Source: Caenispirillum bisanense (GTDB lineage: Bacteria > Pseudomonadota > Alphaproteobacteria > Rhodospirillales > Rhodospirillaceae). From it: a stretch of 64,000 bases of DNA. The notes beneath the pieces were generated by a model. The model saw nothing but the letters and a program-made list of their open reading frames with translations. It made no database searches and was not told where the DNA came from. Made by a program: the position numbers and the translations under genes. The DNA is taken from assembly GCF_900230255.1 (NCBI RefSeq), contig NZ_OCNJ01000002.1:248001-312000 (forward strand), in the 5' to 3' direction. Shown in pieces: positions 17,578-27,879 of this stretch. Within the stretch, counting starts at the first letter, position 1, and each line of letters opens with the position of its first letter.

Positions 17578-17606
17578 TTGGCAGCGCTGCCCGATAGGGG
17601 TAGGAT
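17578..17606 (+). promoter_or_regulatory. candidate sigma70 promoter of the diguanylate cyclase-DUF2336 operon
   Basis: TTGGCA (17578-17583) and TAGGAT (17601-17606) are separated by exactly 17 bp, matching five and four of the six consensus bases. Transcription would start near 17613. That lies downstream of a possible TTG start at 17607 and supports the GTG at 17643, which has GGGGGACAGAGG in front of it. Confidence 0.55.
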
Positions 17607-17642
17607 TTGCCGCAGGAAAAGGGTCCTTTTGGGGGACAGAGG

Positions 17643-19487
17643 GTGGACACCACGTCAGGGGCGCAGGGCGACGGGCCGGCAGACGGCGCGGCCGAAGCGG
17701 CCGTCCGCATCGCGCGGCGGGCGCTCGACGCCTATCCCGGCGGCATGATTCTTCTGGATGGTCTCGACCGGCCGCTGGAGTCCGGGCCGCGCTCCGACGC
17801 CCTGCTCGCCGCCCTCGACCGCGAAAGCCGCGGCGGCCCGCGCGAGGCCGGCGCTCCGGCCGAAGGCGCCGACGGCCTGCCGGCGCCGCTGCCGGCCAGC
17901 GTTCGCGTCCTCACCGCCCGCGCCCGCGAAACCGGCGGAGCGGTGGAGGAAATCCTCTCCCTGCCCGGCGAGAACGGACCGGCGTGGTTCCGTCTCACCG
18001 TGCTGCCGCTCGCCGACGCGGCGGCCCGCGTGCTGCTGCTCGCCCGCGACGTGACGCTGGAGCGCACCCTGCGCGCCGCCCTGGTGGAAAGCCGCCAGCG
18101 CTACAAGGACTTCGTGGAAATCTCCACCGACTTCGCGTGGGAGACCGGGGCCGACGGCACCTTCATCTTCGTCAGCCCGCGCGGCGCCCTCGGCCATCCG
18201 GCGCAGCGCCTGGTGGGGCGGCCGCCCGACGACCTGGTGGCCGACTACTTCGGCCCCGGCGAGATCCCCTTCCTGACGCGGGAACCGCTGGAGGACGTCG
18301 ACGTCTGGCTGCGCGGCGCCGCCGGCTCGGTCGCCTGCGTGCGCATGTCGGCGACGCCGCTGTTCGCGCCCGACGGATCGTGGATGGGCGCCCGCGGCGT
18401 CGGCCGCGACGTGACGCGCGAACGCGAGCGCGACGCCGCCCTCAGCCGCGCCCGCAACCGCGACCGCATCCTCACCTACGTGGTGCGCGCCATCCGCGAC
18501 GAGGTCGACCCCGGCAACATGCTGGCGGTCGCCGCCGAAACCCTCGGCCGCGGCCTGGGGGCGACGGTGTGCCAGATCTTCCGCCTGCAGGAGGACCGCG
18601 AGCGCGACGGCAAGGCCGACGCCGTGCCGGCCGCCGACGGCACCGTCACCTTCGTCCCCGGTGCCCGCTGGGGCGACCTCGGCTACGTCGCCGCCGGCCC
18701 GGTGCTCGACCGCCTGCGCCAGCGCATGGGGCGCATGGAGCTGGAGATCGGCGACTGGCTGGTCATGGCCATCCCCACCTTCTACCGCCAGGCGCTCAAC
18801 GGCGCCGTGGTGCTGTGGCGCCAGCGCGAGCGCGGCGGCTGGGGCGAGGACGACCGCCTGCTCATCGCCGACATCGCGAGCCAGCTCGGCATCGCCATGG
18901 AGCAGATCACCAACCACGAGCACATCCTGCGCATGTCGCGCACCGACGCGCTCACCGGCCTGTTCAACCGCCGCGCCTTTTTCGAGGAGGTGGACCGCCG
19001 GTTCCGCCGCCTGGAGCGCGACCGCAGCCCGGCGGCGCTGATCTACCTCGACCTCGACAACTTCAAGCTGGTCAACGACCTGCGCGGCCACCAGACGGGC
19101 GACCGCGTGCTGCACCTGCTGCGCGACACGCTGCTCGGCAACACCCGGCCGACCGACCTGGTGGCGCGGCTCGGCGGCGACGAGTTCGCCGTGTGGCTCG
19201 AAGGGGCGACGGTGGAGATCGCCGAGGCCAAGGCGCGCCGCCTGATCGAGGCGGCGCAGACCCTGCGCCAGTGGTCGGGGCGCGACGACCGGCCGCTCAG
19301 CCTGTCGCTCGGCGTCGCGGTGCACGATCCGGCGCGGCCGGAGACGCTGGCCGAGATGCTCGCCCGCGCCGACGAGGCGATGTATTCCGCCAAGCACACC
19401 GGCAAGAACGCCTATCGGGTGGCACCGCCCGCCCGGCCGCTCGCCGCCGTCGAACCGACTCCGGTGGTCGAGGGGGAGGCGCCATGA
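17643..19487 (+). CDS. PAS-GAF diguanylate cyclase
   Basis: A 614-residue cytoplasmic protein. A degenerate N-terminal PAS-like region (about 15-140) precedes a clear PAS domain (about 145-265; [17 protein letters not shown]) and a GAF-like domain (about 275-430; ending [21 protein letters not shown]). The catalytic GGDEF domain (about 445-600) has [29 protein letters not shown] and an intact active site GGDEF at 511-515. The product is c-di-GMP. The inhibitory site RxxD is also intact (Arg502-Pro-Thr-Asp505, five residues before GGDEF), so product feedback inhibition is expected. No EAL domain follows. The stop codon overlaps the ATG of a DUF2336 gene (ATGA), so the two proteins are probably made in fixed ratio. 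Confidence 0.92.
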   Translation: MDTTSGAQGDGPADGAAEAAVRIARRALDAYPGGMILLDGLDRPLESGPRSDALLAALDRESRGGPREAGAPAEGADGLPAPLPASVRVLTARARETGGAVEEILSLPGENGPAWFRLTVLPLADAAARVLLLARDVTLERTLRAALVESRQRYKDFVEISTDFAWETGADGTFIFVSPRGALGHPAQRLVGRPPDDLVADYFGPGEIPFLTREPLEDVDVWLRGAAGSVACVRMSATPLFAPDGSWMGARGVGRDVTRERERDAALSRARNRDRILTYVVRAIRDEVDPGNMLAVAAETLGRGLGATVCQIFRLQEDRERDGKADAVPAADGTVTFVPGARWGDLGYVAAGPVLDRLRQRMGRMELEIGDWLVMAIPTFYRQALNGAVVLWRQRERGGWGEDDRLLIADIASQLGIAMEQITNHEHILRMSRTDALTGLFNRRAFFEEVDRRFRRLERDRSPAALIYLDLDNFKLVNDLRGHQTGDRVLHLLRDTLLGNTRPTDLVARLGGDEFAVWLEGATVEIAEAKARRLIEAAQTLRQWSGRDDRPLSLSLGVAVHDPARPETLAEMLARADEAMYSAKHTGKNAYRVAPPARPLAAVEPTPVVEGEAP

Positions 19488-20818
19488 ACTCGCTCATCCG
19501 CCGCCTGCTCGGCCATCCCGAAACCGCCCTGTCCTACGAGGAAGCGCGCGAGCTGGCCCGCCACGAAGACCCGGACGTGCGCCGCGAACTGGCCGAGCGC
19601 ACCGACATCGTGCCGGAAATCCTCTACTACCTCGCCGAGGACCCCGATCCGCGCGTGCGCCGGGCCATCATCGCCAATGCGGCGACGCCGCCGCTCGCTC
19701 ACCTGCTGCTGGCCAACGACGACGACGAGGACGTGCGCTGCGACCTCGCCGCCAAGATCGGCCGCCTCGCCCCGCAGCTGTCGGAGAACGAGCAGGGGCG
19801 CGTCAAGGCGGCGATCCTGGAGGTGCTGGAAGACCTCGCCCGCGACCAGATCCCGCGGGTGCGGCAGATCCTGTCGGAGGCGCTGAAGGACGTCGCCATG
19901 GCGCCCGCCGCCGTCATCCGCCAGCTGGCGCGCGACGTCGAGGTGGCGGTGGCGACGCCGGTGCTGGAGTTCTCGCCGGTCCTGACCGACGAGGACCTGC
20001 TGGAGATCATCGCCTCCAGCCCCGTCAGCGCCAAGCTGACCGCCATCTCCCGCCGCCGCCTGGTGACGGCGCAGGTGGCCGACGCCATCGCCGACAGCGA
20101 CGACGAGGCGGCCATCGCCGCCCTGCTCGGCAACGGCAGCGCCCAGATCCGCGAAGAGACGCTCGACCGCCTGATCGACATCGCGCCGCGCCACCCGGCG
20201 TGGCACGAACCGCTGGTGCGGCGGCCGGCGCTGCACCTGGATGCCGCCGTGCGGCTGGCGCGCTTCGTCGCCGACAACCTCATCCTGGTCCTGCAGCAAC
20301 GCGACGACCTGCCGCCCGAGGCGGCGCGCGAGGTGGCGCGGGTGGTGCACCGTCGCCTGGGCGAGCCGGCGGCCGGCGAGCGCCCGGCGCCGCGCCCGGG
20401 ACTCGACGTGGCGGTCACCGACTGGCACCGGCCGAGCCGTCAGGCGCTGGAGCGTGCCAGTTTCATGGCGGCGCGCGGCCTGCTGACGGAAAAGGTCATC
20501 GAGGACGCCCTGTTCGCCGCCGACGAGGAATTCGTCACCGCCGCCCTGTCGGTGCTCGGCGGCCTGCCGCCCGAGGTGGTGAGCGCGGCGATCCTGTCGT
20601 CGAGCCCGCAGGGCATCCTCGCCATCGCCTGGAAGGCCAAGCTGACGCCGCAGACGGCGGTGCACCTGCAGGCGCAGCTTGGCCGCATCGCCCCCGCCGC
20701 CATCCTGCGGCCGACCCGCGTCAACGGCTATGCCCTGAAGCCGGACGAGCTGGAGTGGCAGCTGGATCTGTTCCGCAAGGCGGTCAGCGAGGGGCGTGGC
20801 GCCGCCGCCGGGGCGTAA
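19484..20818 (+). CDS. DUF2336 domain protein (second of two), paired with the diguanylate cyclase
   Basis: A 444-residue all-helical protein. The first half carries HEAT-like repeats with DPDVRRELAERTDIVPEILYYLAED, DPDPRVRRAIIANAATP and DEDVRCDLAAKIG, a pattern typical of DUF2336. The second half (LVRRPALHLDAAVRLARFV, LLTEKVIEDALFAADEEFVTAALSVLGG) aligns in outline with the C-terminal half of the DUF2336 protein at 1.1 kb. No membrane segment. Its ATG overlaps the cyclase stop by four bases, so it is translationally coupled. Function of the family is unknown; the recurrent pairing with signalling enzymes hints at an adaptor or output role. Confidence 0.85.
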   Translation: MNSLIRRLLGHPETALSYEEARELARHEDPDVRRELAERTDIVPEILYYLAEDPDPRVRRAIIANAATPPLAHLLLANDDDEDVRCDLAAKIGRLAPQLSENEQGRVKAAILEVLEDLARDQIPRVRQILSEALKDVAMAPAAVIRQLARDVEVAVATPVLEFSPVLTDEDLLEIIASSPVSAKLTAISRRRLVTAQVADAIADSDDEAAIAALLGNGSAQIREETLDRLIDIAPRHPAWHEPLVRRPALHLDAAVRLARFVADNLILVLQQRDDLPPEAAREVARVVHRRLGEPAAGERPAPRPGLDVAVTDWHRPSRQALERASFMAARGLLTEKVIEDALFAADEEFVTAALSVLGGLPPEVVSAAILSSSPQGILAIAWKAKLTPQTAVHLQAQLGRIAPAAILRPTRVNGYALKPDELEWQLDLFRKAVSEGRGAAAGA

Positions 20819-20892
20819 TCCGTCGGGGCAGGAAACCGTACCGGCACCACGGGTGTTCTCCCCGGCACCCTGCCGCCCGGAGATCCCGTCCC

Positions 20893-21162
20893 ATGCGCCG
20901 CCCCGTTCCCGCCGTCACCATCCTCGTCGCGGTGGCCGCCGTCCTGTCCCTGGCCGCCTGTGCCGACGACGCCGGCCAGCCGCACGTCGTCACCAGCGGC
21001 GGCGGCCTCGCCATCGCGCTCGACGACGGCGACGACGCCCTGGCGCGGGCGGTGGAGACGGCCAACCGCCATTGCGTGGAGGCGCGCCGCGTCGCCGTGC
21101 TGCAGACCGTCAGCGAGATGAACGGCGAGCGGCTCGCCTTCTTCGAATGCGTCGACGTCTGA
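20893..21162 (+). CDS. small lipoprotein of unknown function
   Basis: An 89-residue protein with a type II signal peptide. Arg2-Arg3 are followed by a hydrophobic core (VTILVAVAAVLSLAAC) ending in the lipobox LAAC, with lipid attachment at Cys23. The mature part is only 67 residues, acidic at first (ALDDGDDALARAVE) and with a Cys pair (HCVEARR and FFECVDV) that could form a disulfide. I do not recognise a family. It lies 74 bases after the DUF2336 gene; it might be the last gene of that operon or have its own promoter. Confidence 0.7.
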   Translation: MRRPVPAVTILVAVAAVLSLAACADDAGQPHVVTSGGGLAIALDDGDDALARAVETANRHCVEARRVAVLQTVSEMNGERLAFFECVDV

Positions 21163-21414
21163 CCGCACCCGCCATTCTCATCCTGCGATGCAGCCTGCAT
21201 ACGGCTTCGGCGGCGGTCGCCGCGACGGCCCGGAAACCGGCGCCTGCGGACCGCCGGTGCGGCTGGCACACCGGTTGCTGTGGTCATGGTGTGATCGACG
21301 ACGCCCGCGCATGCGGCCCGGCCCCGATGGGCCGCGTGTCTCCCTCCTCTCAGGGTGGCGCCGATCCCGAGCATGCCCATGGCCACCGCTCTCTCCCCGG
21401 CCAGGGGCAAAAGA

Positions 21415-21456
21415 GGGGCCGCCGGAACCCGCACCCGGCGGCCCCTTGCTTTTTTC
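21415..21456 (+). terminator. rho-independent terminator (probably bidirectional)
   Basis: An 11-bp perfect stem (21415-21425 with 21435-21445; GGGGCCGCCGG and its complement) closes a 9-nt loop and is followed by TTGCTTTTTTC. On the other strand the stem is followed by TCTTTTG, so it may also stop typA transcripts. It lies 250 bases after the lipoprotein stop codon, which is long for a simple 3' untranslated region. Confidence 0.8.
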
Positions 21457-21482
21457 CCGATGCCGTTCCTGACGCCGGCCAC

Positions 21483-21515
21483 GAAAAAGGCCCCCTCCGT
21501 CGCCGGAAGGGGCCT
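21483..21515 (-). terminator. rho-independent terminator of typA
   Basis: Read on the minus strand, AGGCCCC and GGGGCCT arms (21509-21515 and 21488-21494) are joined by a 14-nt loop and followed by TTTTTCG. It begins 26 bases after the typA stop codon. Confidence 0.75.
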
Positions 21516-21541
21516 CGTCGTCGTGCGCGGGACGCTGCGGC

Positions 21542-23362
<1,821 letters not shown>

Positions 23363-23404
23363 GACTTTCCATTCTGCGTCCGCGCCGACCGGGGCAAGCA
23401 GGCC

Positions 23405-24403
23405 CTACGCCTCTTCCTCCGCCAGCAACGACTTCAAGGGGACGTCCGGCCGGGCGCCCATGTGGCTGATGATTTCGGCCGCACACCGGCTGGCCAGGTG
23501 GCCGCACTCGGCCAACGATTTGCCGCGGGTATACCCGAAAAGGAACCCCGACGCATAGAGGTCACCTGCGCCCGTCGTGTCGACGAGGCGCGCCGGCCGG
23601 TGCGCCTCCACCACCACGGTATCCTGGCCCCTGACGATCACGCTGCCCTTCTCGCTGCGGGTAATGCAGGCGATATCAACGTGTTCGCGCGCGGCCTGCA
23701 CGGCGGCCTCGAAGCTGTCGGTTTCATAGAGCGACTTAATTTCCGCCTCGTTGGCGAAAAGTATATCGACCAATCCTTCCGTCAATTCCAGGAATTCGCC
23801 CCGGTGGCGGTCGACGCAGAAGGCGTCGGACAGCGACAGGGCGACCGTGCGGCCGGCTTCCTTGGCCGCCAGGCTGGCGCGGACGATGGCGTCCTTGGCC
23901 AGCTGGGCGTCCCACTGGTAGCCCTCCACATAGGTCACCTGGGCGCTGGCGACCAGATCCTCGTCGATGTCGGCGGGCGCCAGTCGCGTGCAGGCTCCGA
24001 GATAGGTATTCATCGTGCGCTGCGCATCGGGGGTGACCAGAATCAGGCAGCGGGCGGTGGGCACGCCGGCGTCGGCGCCCAGCACGGGCGTGTCGAAGTG
24101 CACGCCGATGCCGCCGATGTCGTGGCGGAACACGCGCCCGAGCGTGTCTTCGGCCACCTTGCCGATGAAGGCGGGCTTGCCGCCGAGCGAGGCGATGCCG
24201 GCCACCGTGTTGGCGGCCGAGCCGCCGCTGCTCTCGATGGCGGAGCCCATGGCGGCGTAGATGGCCTCGGCCTTCTCGCCGTCGATCAGCACCATGCCGC
24301 CCTTGGGCATGCCGTGGGTGGCGAGGAACGAATCCTCGGCGTTCGCCAGCACGTCCACGATGGCGTTCCCGATGCCGACGACATCGAAGCGGGTCTCGGC
24401 CAT
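23405..24403 (-). CDS. adenosine kinase (PfkB family)
   Basis: A 332-residue ribokinase-fold sugar/nucleoside kinase. It has [11 protein letters not shown] at the N-terminus, [16 protein letters not shown] (substrate-binding glycines), [12 protein letters not shown], the PfkB signature 2 region [18 protein letters not shown] with the catalytic Asp in GAGD, and [12 protein letters not shown]. Alphaproteobacterial proteins of this length and N-terminus are annotated as adenosine kinases converting adenosine to AMP. A different nucleoside or sugar remains possible. The ATG at 24403 starts exactly at the conserved N-terminus. First gene of a two-gene unit with typA. Confidence 0.88.
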   Translation of the reverse strand: MAETRFDVVGIGNAIVDVLANAEDSFLATHGMPKGGMVLIDGEKAEAIYAAMGSAIESSGGSAANTVAGIASLGGKPAFIGKVAEDTLGRVFRHDIGGIGVHFDTPVLGADAGVPTARCLILVTPDAQRTMNTYLGACTRLAPADIDEDLVASAQVTYVEGYQWDAQLAKDAIVRASLAAKEAGRTVALSLSDAFCVDRHRGEFLELTEGLVDILFANEAEIKSLYETDSFEAAVQAAREHVDIACITRSEKGSVIVRGQDTVVVEAHRPARLVDTTGAGDLYASGFLFGYTRGKSLAECGHLASRCAAEIISHMGARPDVPLKSLLAEEEA

Positions 24404-24452
24404 TCCTGAAGATCCCCCTGCACGGTGATAAGGTTTCCGGAGTCGTGGGCGC

Positions 24453-24480
24453 AGTATAACGTGTGCCCCGGTACGCACAA
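24453..24480 (-). promoter_or_regulatory. candidate sigma70 promoter of the adenosine kinase-typA unit
   Basis: On the minus strand TTGTGC (24480-24475) and TATACT (24458-24453) are 16 bp apart; the -10 matches five of six consensus bases. The predicted start is about 45 bases before the adenosine kinase ATG. Confidence 0.5.
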
Positions 24481-24543
24481 GGCTGGCGCGTATCGAGTCG
24501 CCGCCGCTTGCGCGCCGCCGCCGCCCCTGGCACCGTGGCCGGC

Positions 24544-25356
24544 ATGACCGACCACCGTCCTTCCTCCGCCGGCCCCGGCCCGACCGCGCGACCGGCCACC
24601 GACGGCAGCCATGCCGCATCGCCCTTCGCTGCCGAAGTGGGGAAGGTGGTCTTTCCCGACGTGCCGGCCGAGCGCCGCGCCCTCGACCTGCGCATCGCCG
24701 CCACCTACGACTGGACCTTCGGCCTGCACGGCGCCTCGCCGCGGGCGGTGCTGTGGAGCAACCGGCGCGGCCAGACCCTGCGCTTCCGCCAGCTGGAGCG
24801 CCTGTTCGGCCCGGAACTGCGGCGCGGCGGGTTGTTCCGTGCCCCTTCCGGGGCAGCGCGCATCGCCGACTTCGGCTGCGGCTACGGTGCCCTGTTCGGC
24901 TGGCTGCGGCGGCGCCGGTGGCTCGGGCTGGAGGCGCGTTACGACGGCTACGACCTGTCGCCGAAGATGATCGACGCCGGCCGTGCCCGCTTTCCCGACC
25001 CGCGCGCCGCCTTCCATCTGGCGGGCACGGTGACGGCCGATGCCGACTACGTCTTCGCCTCGGGCACCTTCGGCCTCAAGCTCGACGTGCCGGGCGATGC
25101 CTGGGGCGAGCACTGCCGCGCGTTGCTGCGCGCCCTGTGGGGGCGGGCGGAGCGCGGCCTCGGCTTCAACATGCTCAACCGCCGCGGCCGCCGCGGCCGG
25201 CCCGACGACGGCTCGCTGTTCTATGCCGAGCCGGCGGACTGGGCCGCCTTCGCCCGCGACGCCCTGGGGGCGGAGGTGCTGCTGCTCGACCGGTACACGC
25301 CGCACGATTTCACGGTGCTCGCCTGGCGGCCCGGGTGCCGGCCGCCCGGGCGATAG
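24544..25356 (+). CDS. class I SAM-dependent methyltransferase
   Basis: A 270-residue protein with a methyltransferase core. Motif I is RIADFGCGYGALFGWL (about residue 103), followed by the acidic motif II in YDGYDLSPKMIDAGRARFPD and a later GTFGLKLDV strand. The substrate is unknown. The first 35 residues are Pro/Ala/Ser-rich and probably disordered. The C-terminal half contains GLGFNMLNRRGRRGRPDDGSLFY and ends HDFTVLAW, features I recall from small-molecule methyltransferases of this group. An upstream ATG at 24463 would add a basic segment without similarity, so I prefer 24544. It is divergent from the adenosine kinase gene and followed by uspA. Confidence 0.8.
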   Translation: MTDHRPSSAGPGPTARPATDGSHAASPFAAEVGKVVFPDVPAERRALDLRIAATYDWTFGLHGASPRAVLWSNRRGQTLRFRQLERLFGPELRRGGLFRAPSGAARIADFGCGYGALFGWLRRRRWLGLEARYDGYDLSPKMIDAGRARFPDPRAAFHLAGTVTADADYVFASGTFGLKLDVPGDAWGEHCRALLRALWGRAERGLGFNMLNRRGRRGRPDDGSLFYAEPADWAAFARDALGAEVLLLDRYTPHDFTVLAWRPGCRPPGR

Positions 25357-25376
25357 GGGTGCGCCGCAAACCCCCG

Positions 25377-25404
25377 TTGCCACTCCGGGCGGTTTGCGTA
25401 TGCT
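25377..25404 (+). promoter_or_regulatory. candidate sigma70 promoter of the universal stress gene
   Basis: TTGCCA (25377-25382) and TATGCT (25399-25404) are separated by 16 bp, with five and four consensus matches. The expected start is about 30 bases before the ATG, leaving room for the strong site AGGGAGGAAC. Confidence 0.55.
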
Positions 25405-25441
25405 ATTTGCAGACCAAAAAATACATAGGGAGGAACTACGT

Positions 25442-26272
25442 ATGCCTTACAAGACGGTGCTGGTGCATCTGGACACCACCGAACGCTGCGCCAAGCGCGT
25501 CGACATGGCGCTGCAGCTGGCCAAGACCAATGGCGCGCGCCTGCACGGCTGCTTCGCCCAGACCGACCCGGCGGCCTCCATGATCGACCCGCTGCACCGC
25601 GCCGGCGACCGCCTGAAGGGCGCCTTCGACGAGGTGGCGGGCAAGGTCGCGGCGGCGGCGCAGGCGGCGGGGGTGGAGGTGACGTTCTCCATGTCGCCGC
25701 TCATCACCGCGTCCAACATCATCCATTACTTCGTGCGCGCCGCGCGCCATGCCGACATCGCCGTCATCGGCCAGTACGACCGCGACGCCGCCAAGGGCGT
25801 GGTGCCCGAGGACATGGCCGAGCAGGTGGTGCTGAACGCCGGCCGCCCGGTGCTGGTGGTGCCCTACGCCGGTGAGTTCCCGACCTGGAACCAGCACGTC
25901 ATGGTCGCCTGGAACGCCGGCCGCGAAGCCGCCCGCGCCATGGCCGACGCCCTGCCGCTGCTGGCGACCGCGTCCAAGGTCAGCGTCATGGTGGTGCGCG
26001 GCAAGGGCAACTCCGAAGCCGACTCGCCGGGTTACAAGGACGAGGACGTGCAGCACTTCCTCGCCGCCCACGGCATCGCCAGCGACCTGCGCTCGGCGGT
26101 GGCGACGGAAATCGGCATCGTCGACATGCTGCTGAACCGCGTGTCCGACGAAGCGGCCGGCACCCTGGTCATGGGCGCCCACGGCCACTACGGCTTCCCG
26201 CACATCCTGCGCGGCGGCGTGACGCGCGAGATGCTGCGCCACATGACCGTGCCGGTGCTGCTCAGCCACTGA
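25442..26272 (+). CDS. tandem-domain universal stress protein
   Basis: A 276-residue UspA-family protein with two Usp domains in tandem. Domain 1 (1-145) starts YKTVLVHLDTTERCAKRVDMALQLA; domain 2 (about 150-276) starts NQHVMVAWNAGREAARAMADALPLL. The ATP-binding glycines are seen in the second copy (GAHGHYGFPHILRGGVTREML, with GxxG and a G-rich loop), while the first copy has a degenerate loop (VVPEDMAEQVVLNAGRPVLVV). Such proteins support survival in energy or oxygen stress; the exact ligand is not predictable. It has its own promoter and a strong ribosome binding site. It is convergent with the rRNA methyltransferase gene. Confidence 0.92.
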   Translation: MPYKTVLVHLDTTERCAKRVDMALQLAKTNGARLHGCFAQTDPAASMIDPLHRAGDRLKGAFDEVAGKVAAAAQAAGVEVTFSMSPLITASNIIHYFVRAARHADIAVIGQYDRDAAKGVVPEDMAEQVVLNAGRPVLVVPYAGEFPTWNQHVMVAWNAGREAARAMADALPLLATASKVSVMVVRGKGNSEADSPGYKDEDVQHFLAAHGIASDLRSAVATEIGIVDMLLNRVSDEAAGTLVMGAHGHYGFPHILRGGVTREMLRHMTVPVLLSH

Positions 26273-26278
26273 CCGCGC

Positions 26279-26323
26279 GACGACGGGGGAGGGCCGCGAC
26301 GGCCGCTCCCCCGGCCCGTCGTC
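26279..26323. terminator. stem-loop between convergent uspA and rRNA methyltransferase genes
   Basis: Outer arms GACGACGGG (26279-26287) and CCCGTCGTC (26315-26323) are complementary, and an inner GGCC-rich hairpin (GGCCGCGACGGCC) sits between them. There is no T tract on either strand, so it may act as a roadblock or RNA 3'-end protector. The stop codon of the methyltransferase gene is inside the right arm. Confidence 0.45.
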
Positions 26324-27545
26324 AGTCGAGCTGGAAGGTCAGCGTCTTCAGATAGGCGGTTTCCGGCAGGGCGGGGTGGACCGGGTGGTCCGGCCCGGCG
26401 AAGCCGGTGTGCAGCAGGCGGCCCGTGCGGTCGGCCTGGGCGATGCCGCGGCTGACTTCCTCCTGGAACATCTCCAGCGGCATGTGGTGGCTGCACGAGC
26501 CGCACAGCAACACGCCGCCCGGCTCCACCAGGGCGGCGGCGAGGCGCGCCATCTTGCGGTAGCCCTTGGCGGCCTGCGCCTGGTCCTTCTTCGACTTGGC
26601 GAAGGCCGGCGGGTCGGCGACCACCACCCCGAAGCGGTCCCCGGCGGCGGCGAGGCGCGCCATTTCGGCGAAGGCCTCGCCCTGCACCGTGGTCACGCGG
26701 TCGGCGAAGCCGTTGCGCGCCGCGGCGTCGGTCGCCAGGGCCAGCGCCCGTTCGGCGCGGTCGACCAGCACCACCTCGGTGGCGCCGGCGGCGGCGCAGG
26801 CGAGTCCGAAGCCGCCGGCGTAGGAATAGACGTCGATGGCGCGGCGGCCGCGGGCGAGGCCGGCGACGAAGGCGCGGTTCGGCCGCTGGTCGTAGAACCA
26901 GCCGGTCTTCTGCCCGGTGGTGACGTCGGCCAGGTAGGTGAGGCCGTTTTCCTCCACCGCGACCGGCCCGTCGATGACCCCCTTCACCACCGTCTGGCCG
27001 AGCGGCAGCCCTTCCAGCCCGCGCGACGGCGCATCGTTGCGCAGCACCACGGCGGCCGGCGCCAGCAGCTCGTCCAGCGCCTCCAGCACCGCCGGCGTCA
27101 GGCGCTCCATGCCCGCCGTGTTGGCCTGCACGGTGACGACGTCGCCGAAGCGGTCGACGATGAGGCCGGGCAGGCCGTCGGCCTCCGAGTGCACCAGGCG
27201 GTAGAACGGCCGGTCGAACAGGCGGTCGCGCAGATCGCGCGCCCGGCGCAGGCGGTCGAGAACGACTCGACTGTCGACCGTCGTCCGCCAGTCGCGATCG
27301 ACCACGCGCGCGGCGATGAGCGAGTGCGCATTGAAGGTGGCGACCCCCAGCTTCTCGTCGCCGGCGTCGACCAGGGTGACCAGGCTGCCGGGCGGCAGGG
27401 CCTTGGCCTCGGCGGTCATCTCGATCTCGTTGGAGAACACCCACGGCCCGCCGCGCCGCAGCCGGTTGGAGCGGCCCTTCTGCAGGCGCACGGCGGGGCG
27501 CGTCTCGGGCGTGTCGGCGGCGGCGGGGAAGGCGGGCTCGGTCAT
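26322..27545 (-). CDS. RlmI-like class I rRNA (cytosine-C5) methyltransferase
   Basis: A 407-residue protein in the RlmI/RlmK/YccW family. The N-terminal PUA domain (about 20-95) contains LQKGRSNRLRRGGPWVFSNEI. The central region has LVHSEADGLPGLIVDRFGD and TVVKGVIDGPVAVEENGLTYLADV. The methyltransferase domain has TGQKTGWFYDQRPNR, motif I VYSYAGGFGLACAAAGA, VDRAERAL, and the catalytic DPPAFAKSKKD, followed by the Cys-containing LLCGSCSHHM. Both catalytic features of m5C enzymes (DPPAF and a downstream Cys) are present. The target is probably 23S rRNA. The ATG at 27545 is chosen; translation from 27722 would include a stretch without similarity that overlaps the ccoN leader. Confidence 0.9.
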   Translation of the reverse strand: MTEPAFPAAADTPETRPAVRLQKGRSNRLRRGGPWVFSNEIEMTAEAKALPPGSLVTLVDAGDEKLGVATFNAHSLIAARVVDRDWRTTVDSRVVLDRLRRARDLRDRLFDRPFYRLVHSEADGLPGLIVDRFGDVVTVQANTAGMERLTPAVLEALDELLAPAAVVLRNDAPSRGLEGLPLGQTVVKGVIDGPVAVEENGLTYLADVTTGQKTGWFYDQRPNRAFVAGLARGRRAIDVYSYAGGFGLACAAAGATEVVLVDRAERALALATDAAARNGFADRVTTVQGEAFAEMARLAAAGDRFGVVVADPPAFAKSKKDQAQAAKGYRKMARLAAALVEPGGVLLCGSCSHHMPLEMFQEEVSRGIAQADRTGRLLHTGFAGPDHPVHPALPETAYLKTLTFQLD

Positions 27546-27879
27546 GCGAAGGTCCTGCGGTGGGAAGAAAAGGCAGCCTATGGCGTCCGTCGAGGGCACC
27601 GTACGGATTACGGCCACAATGCGGCAGTCGTCCGTCTTTTGGCTGGAAAATTTGTGGCATTTGCTATAGATGGAAGTCCGATCCTGCAAGGGGTCGTCCG
27701 TCTGTGCGTGCAGTTGTTTCAAATTCCGCGCGGACGGGCAACGGTCGGATCTGTGCCGATCGACCGGGAACGCCGACTTCCGAAGGGGAGCCGCTCACGC
27801 GGCAGGAAGAAGACGGGCCCTGTCCAAGAGCCTTTCCGTACCGGTGGGGAAGAATGTTCTGGTCGATCAAGGAGGGGTC
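27546..27879. other. 334-bp divergent control region upstream of ccoN
   Basis: This region separates the rRNA methyltransferase and ccoN. It contains an extended -10-like TGCTATAGA (27662-27670) at the end of an AT-richer stretch (27636-27670), but no well-placed -35. Open frames crossing it have no ribosome binding site and are not credible. I looked for a TTGAT-N4-ATCAA (FNR/FixK) site, expected for cbb3 genes, and found none. Only an isolated ATCAA precedes the ccoN ribosome site. The long leader might carry unrecognised regulation. Confidence 0.5.

Larger units (their letters stand above)
21163..21541. other. 379-bp intergenic region with two terminators, no gene
   Basis: This space between the convergent lipoprotein and typA genes has no convincing reading frame with a ribosome binding site. 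Its right part holds two strong terminators, one mainly for each direction (listed separately). The 250 bases before the first terminator are GC-rich and hairpin-prone, but I see no clear promoter, so a small RNA there is possible but not supported. Confidence 0.6.

Noticed and set aside
27856-27869. TTCTGGTCGATCAA upstream of ccoN as an FNR/FixK box
   Set aside because: Only the right half matches the consensus and it overlaps the ribosome binding region.
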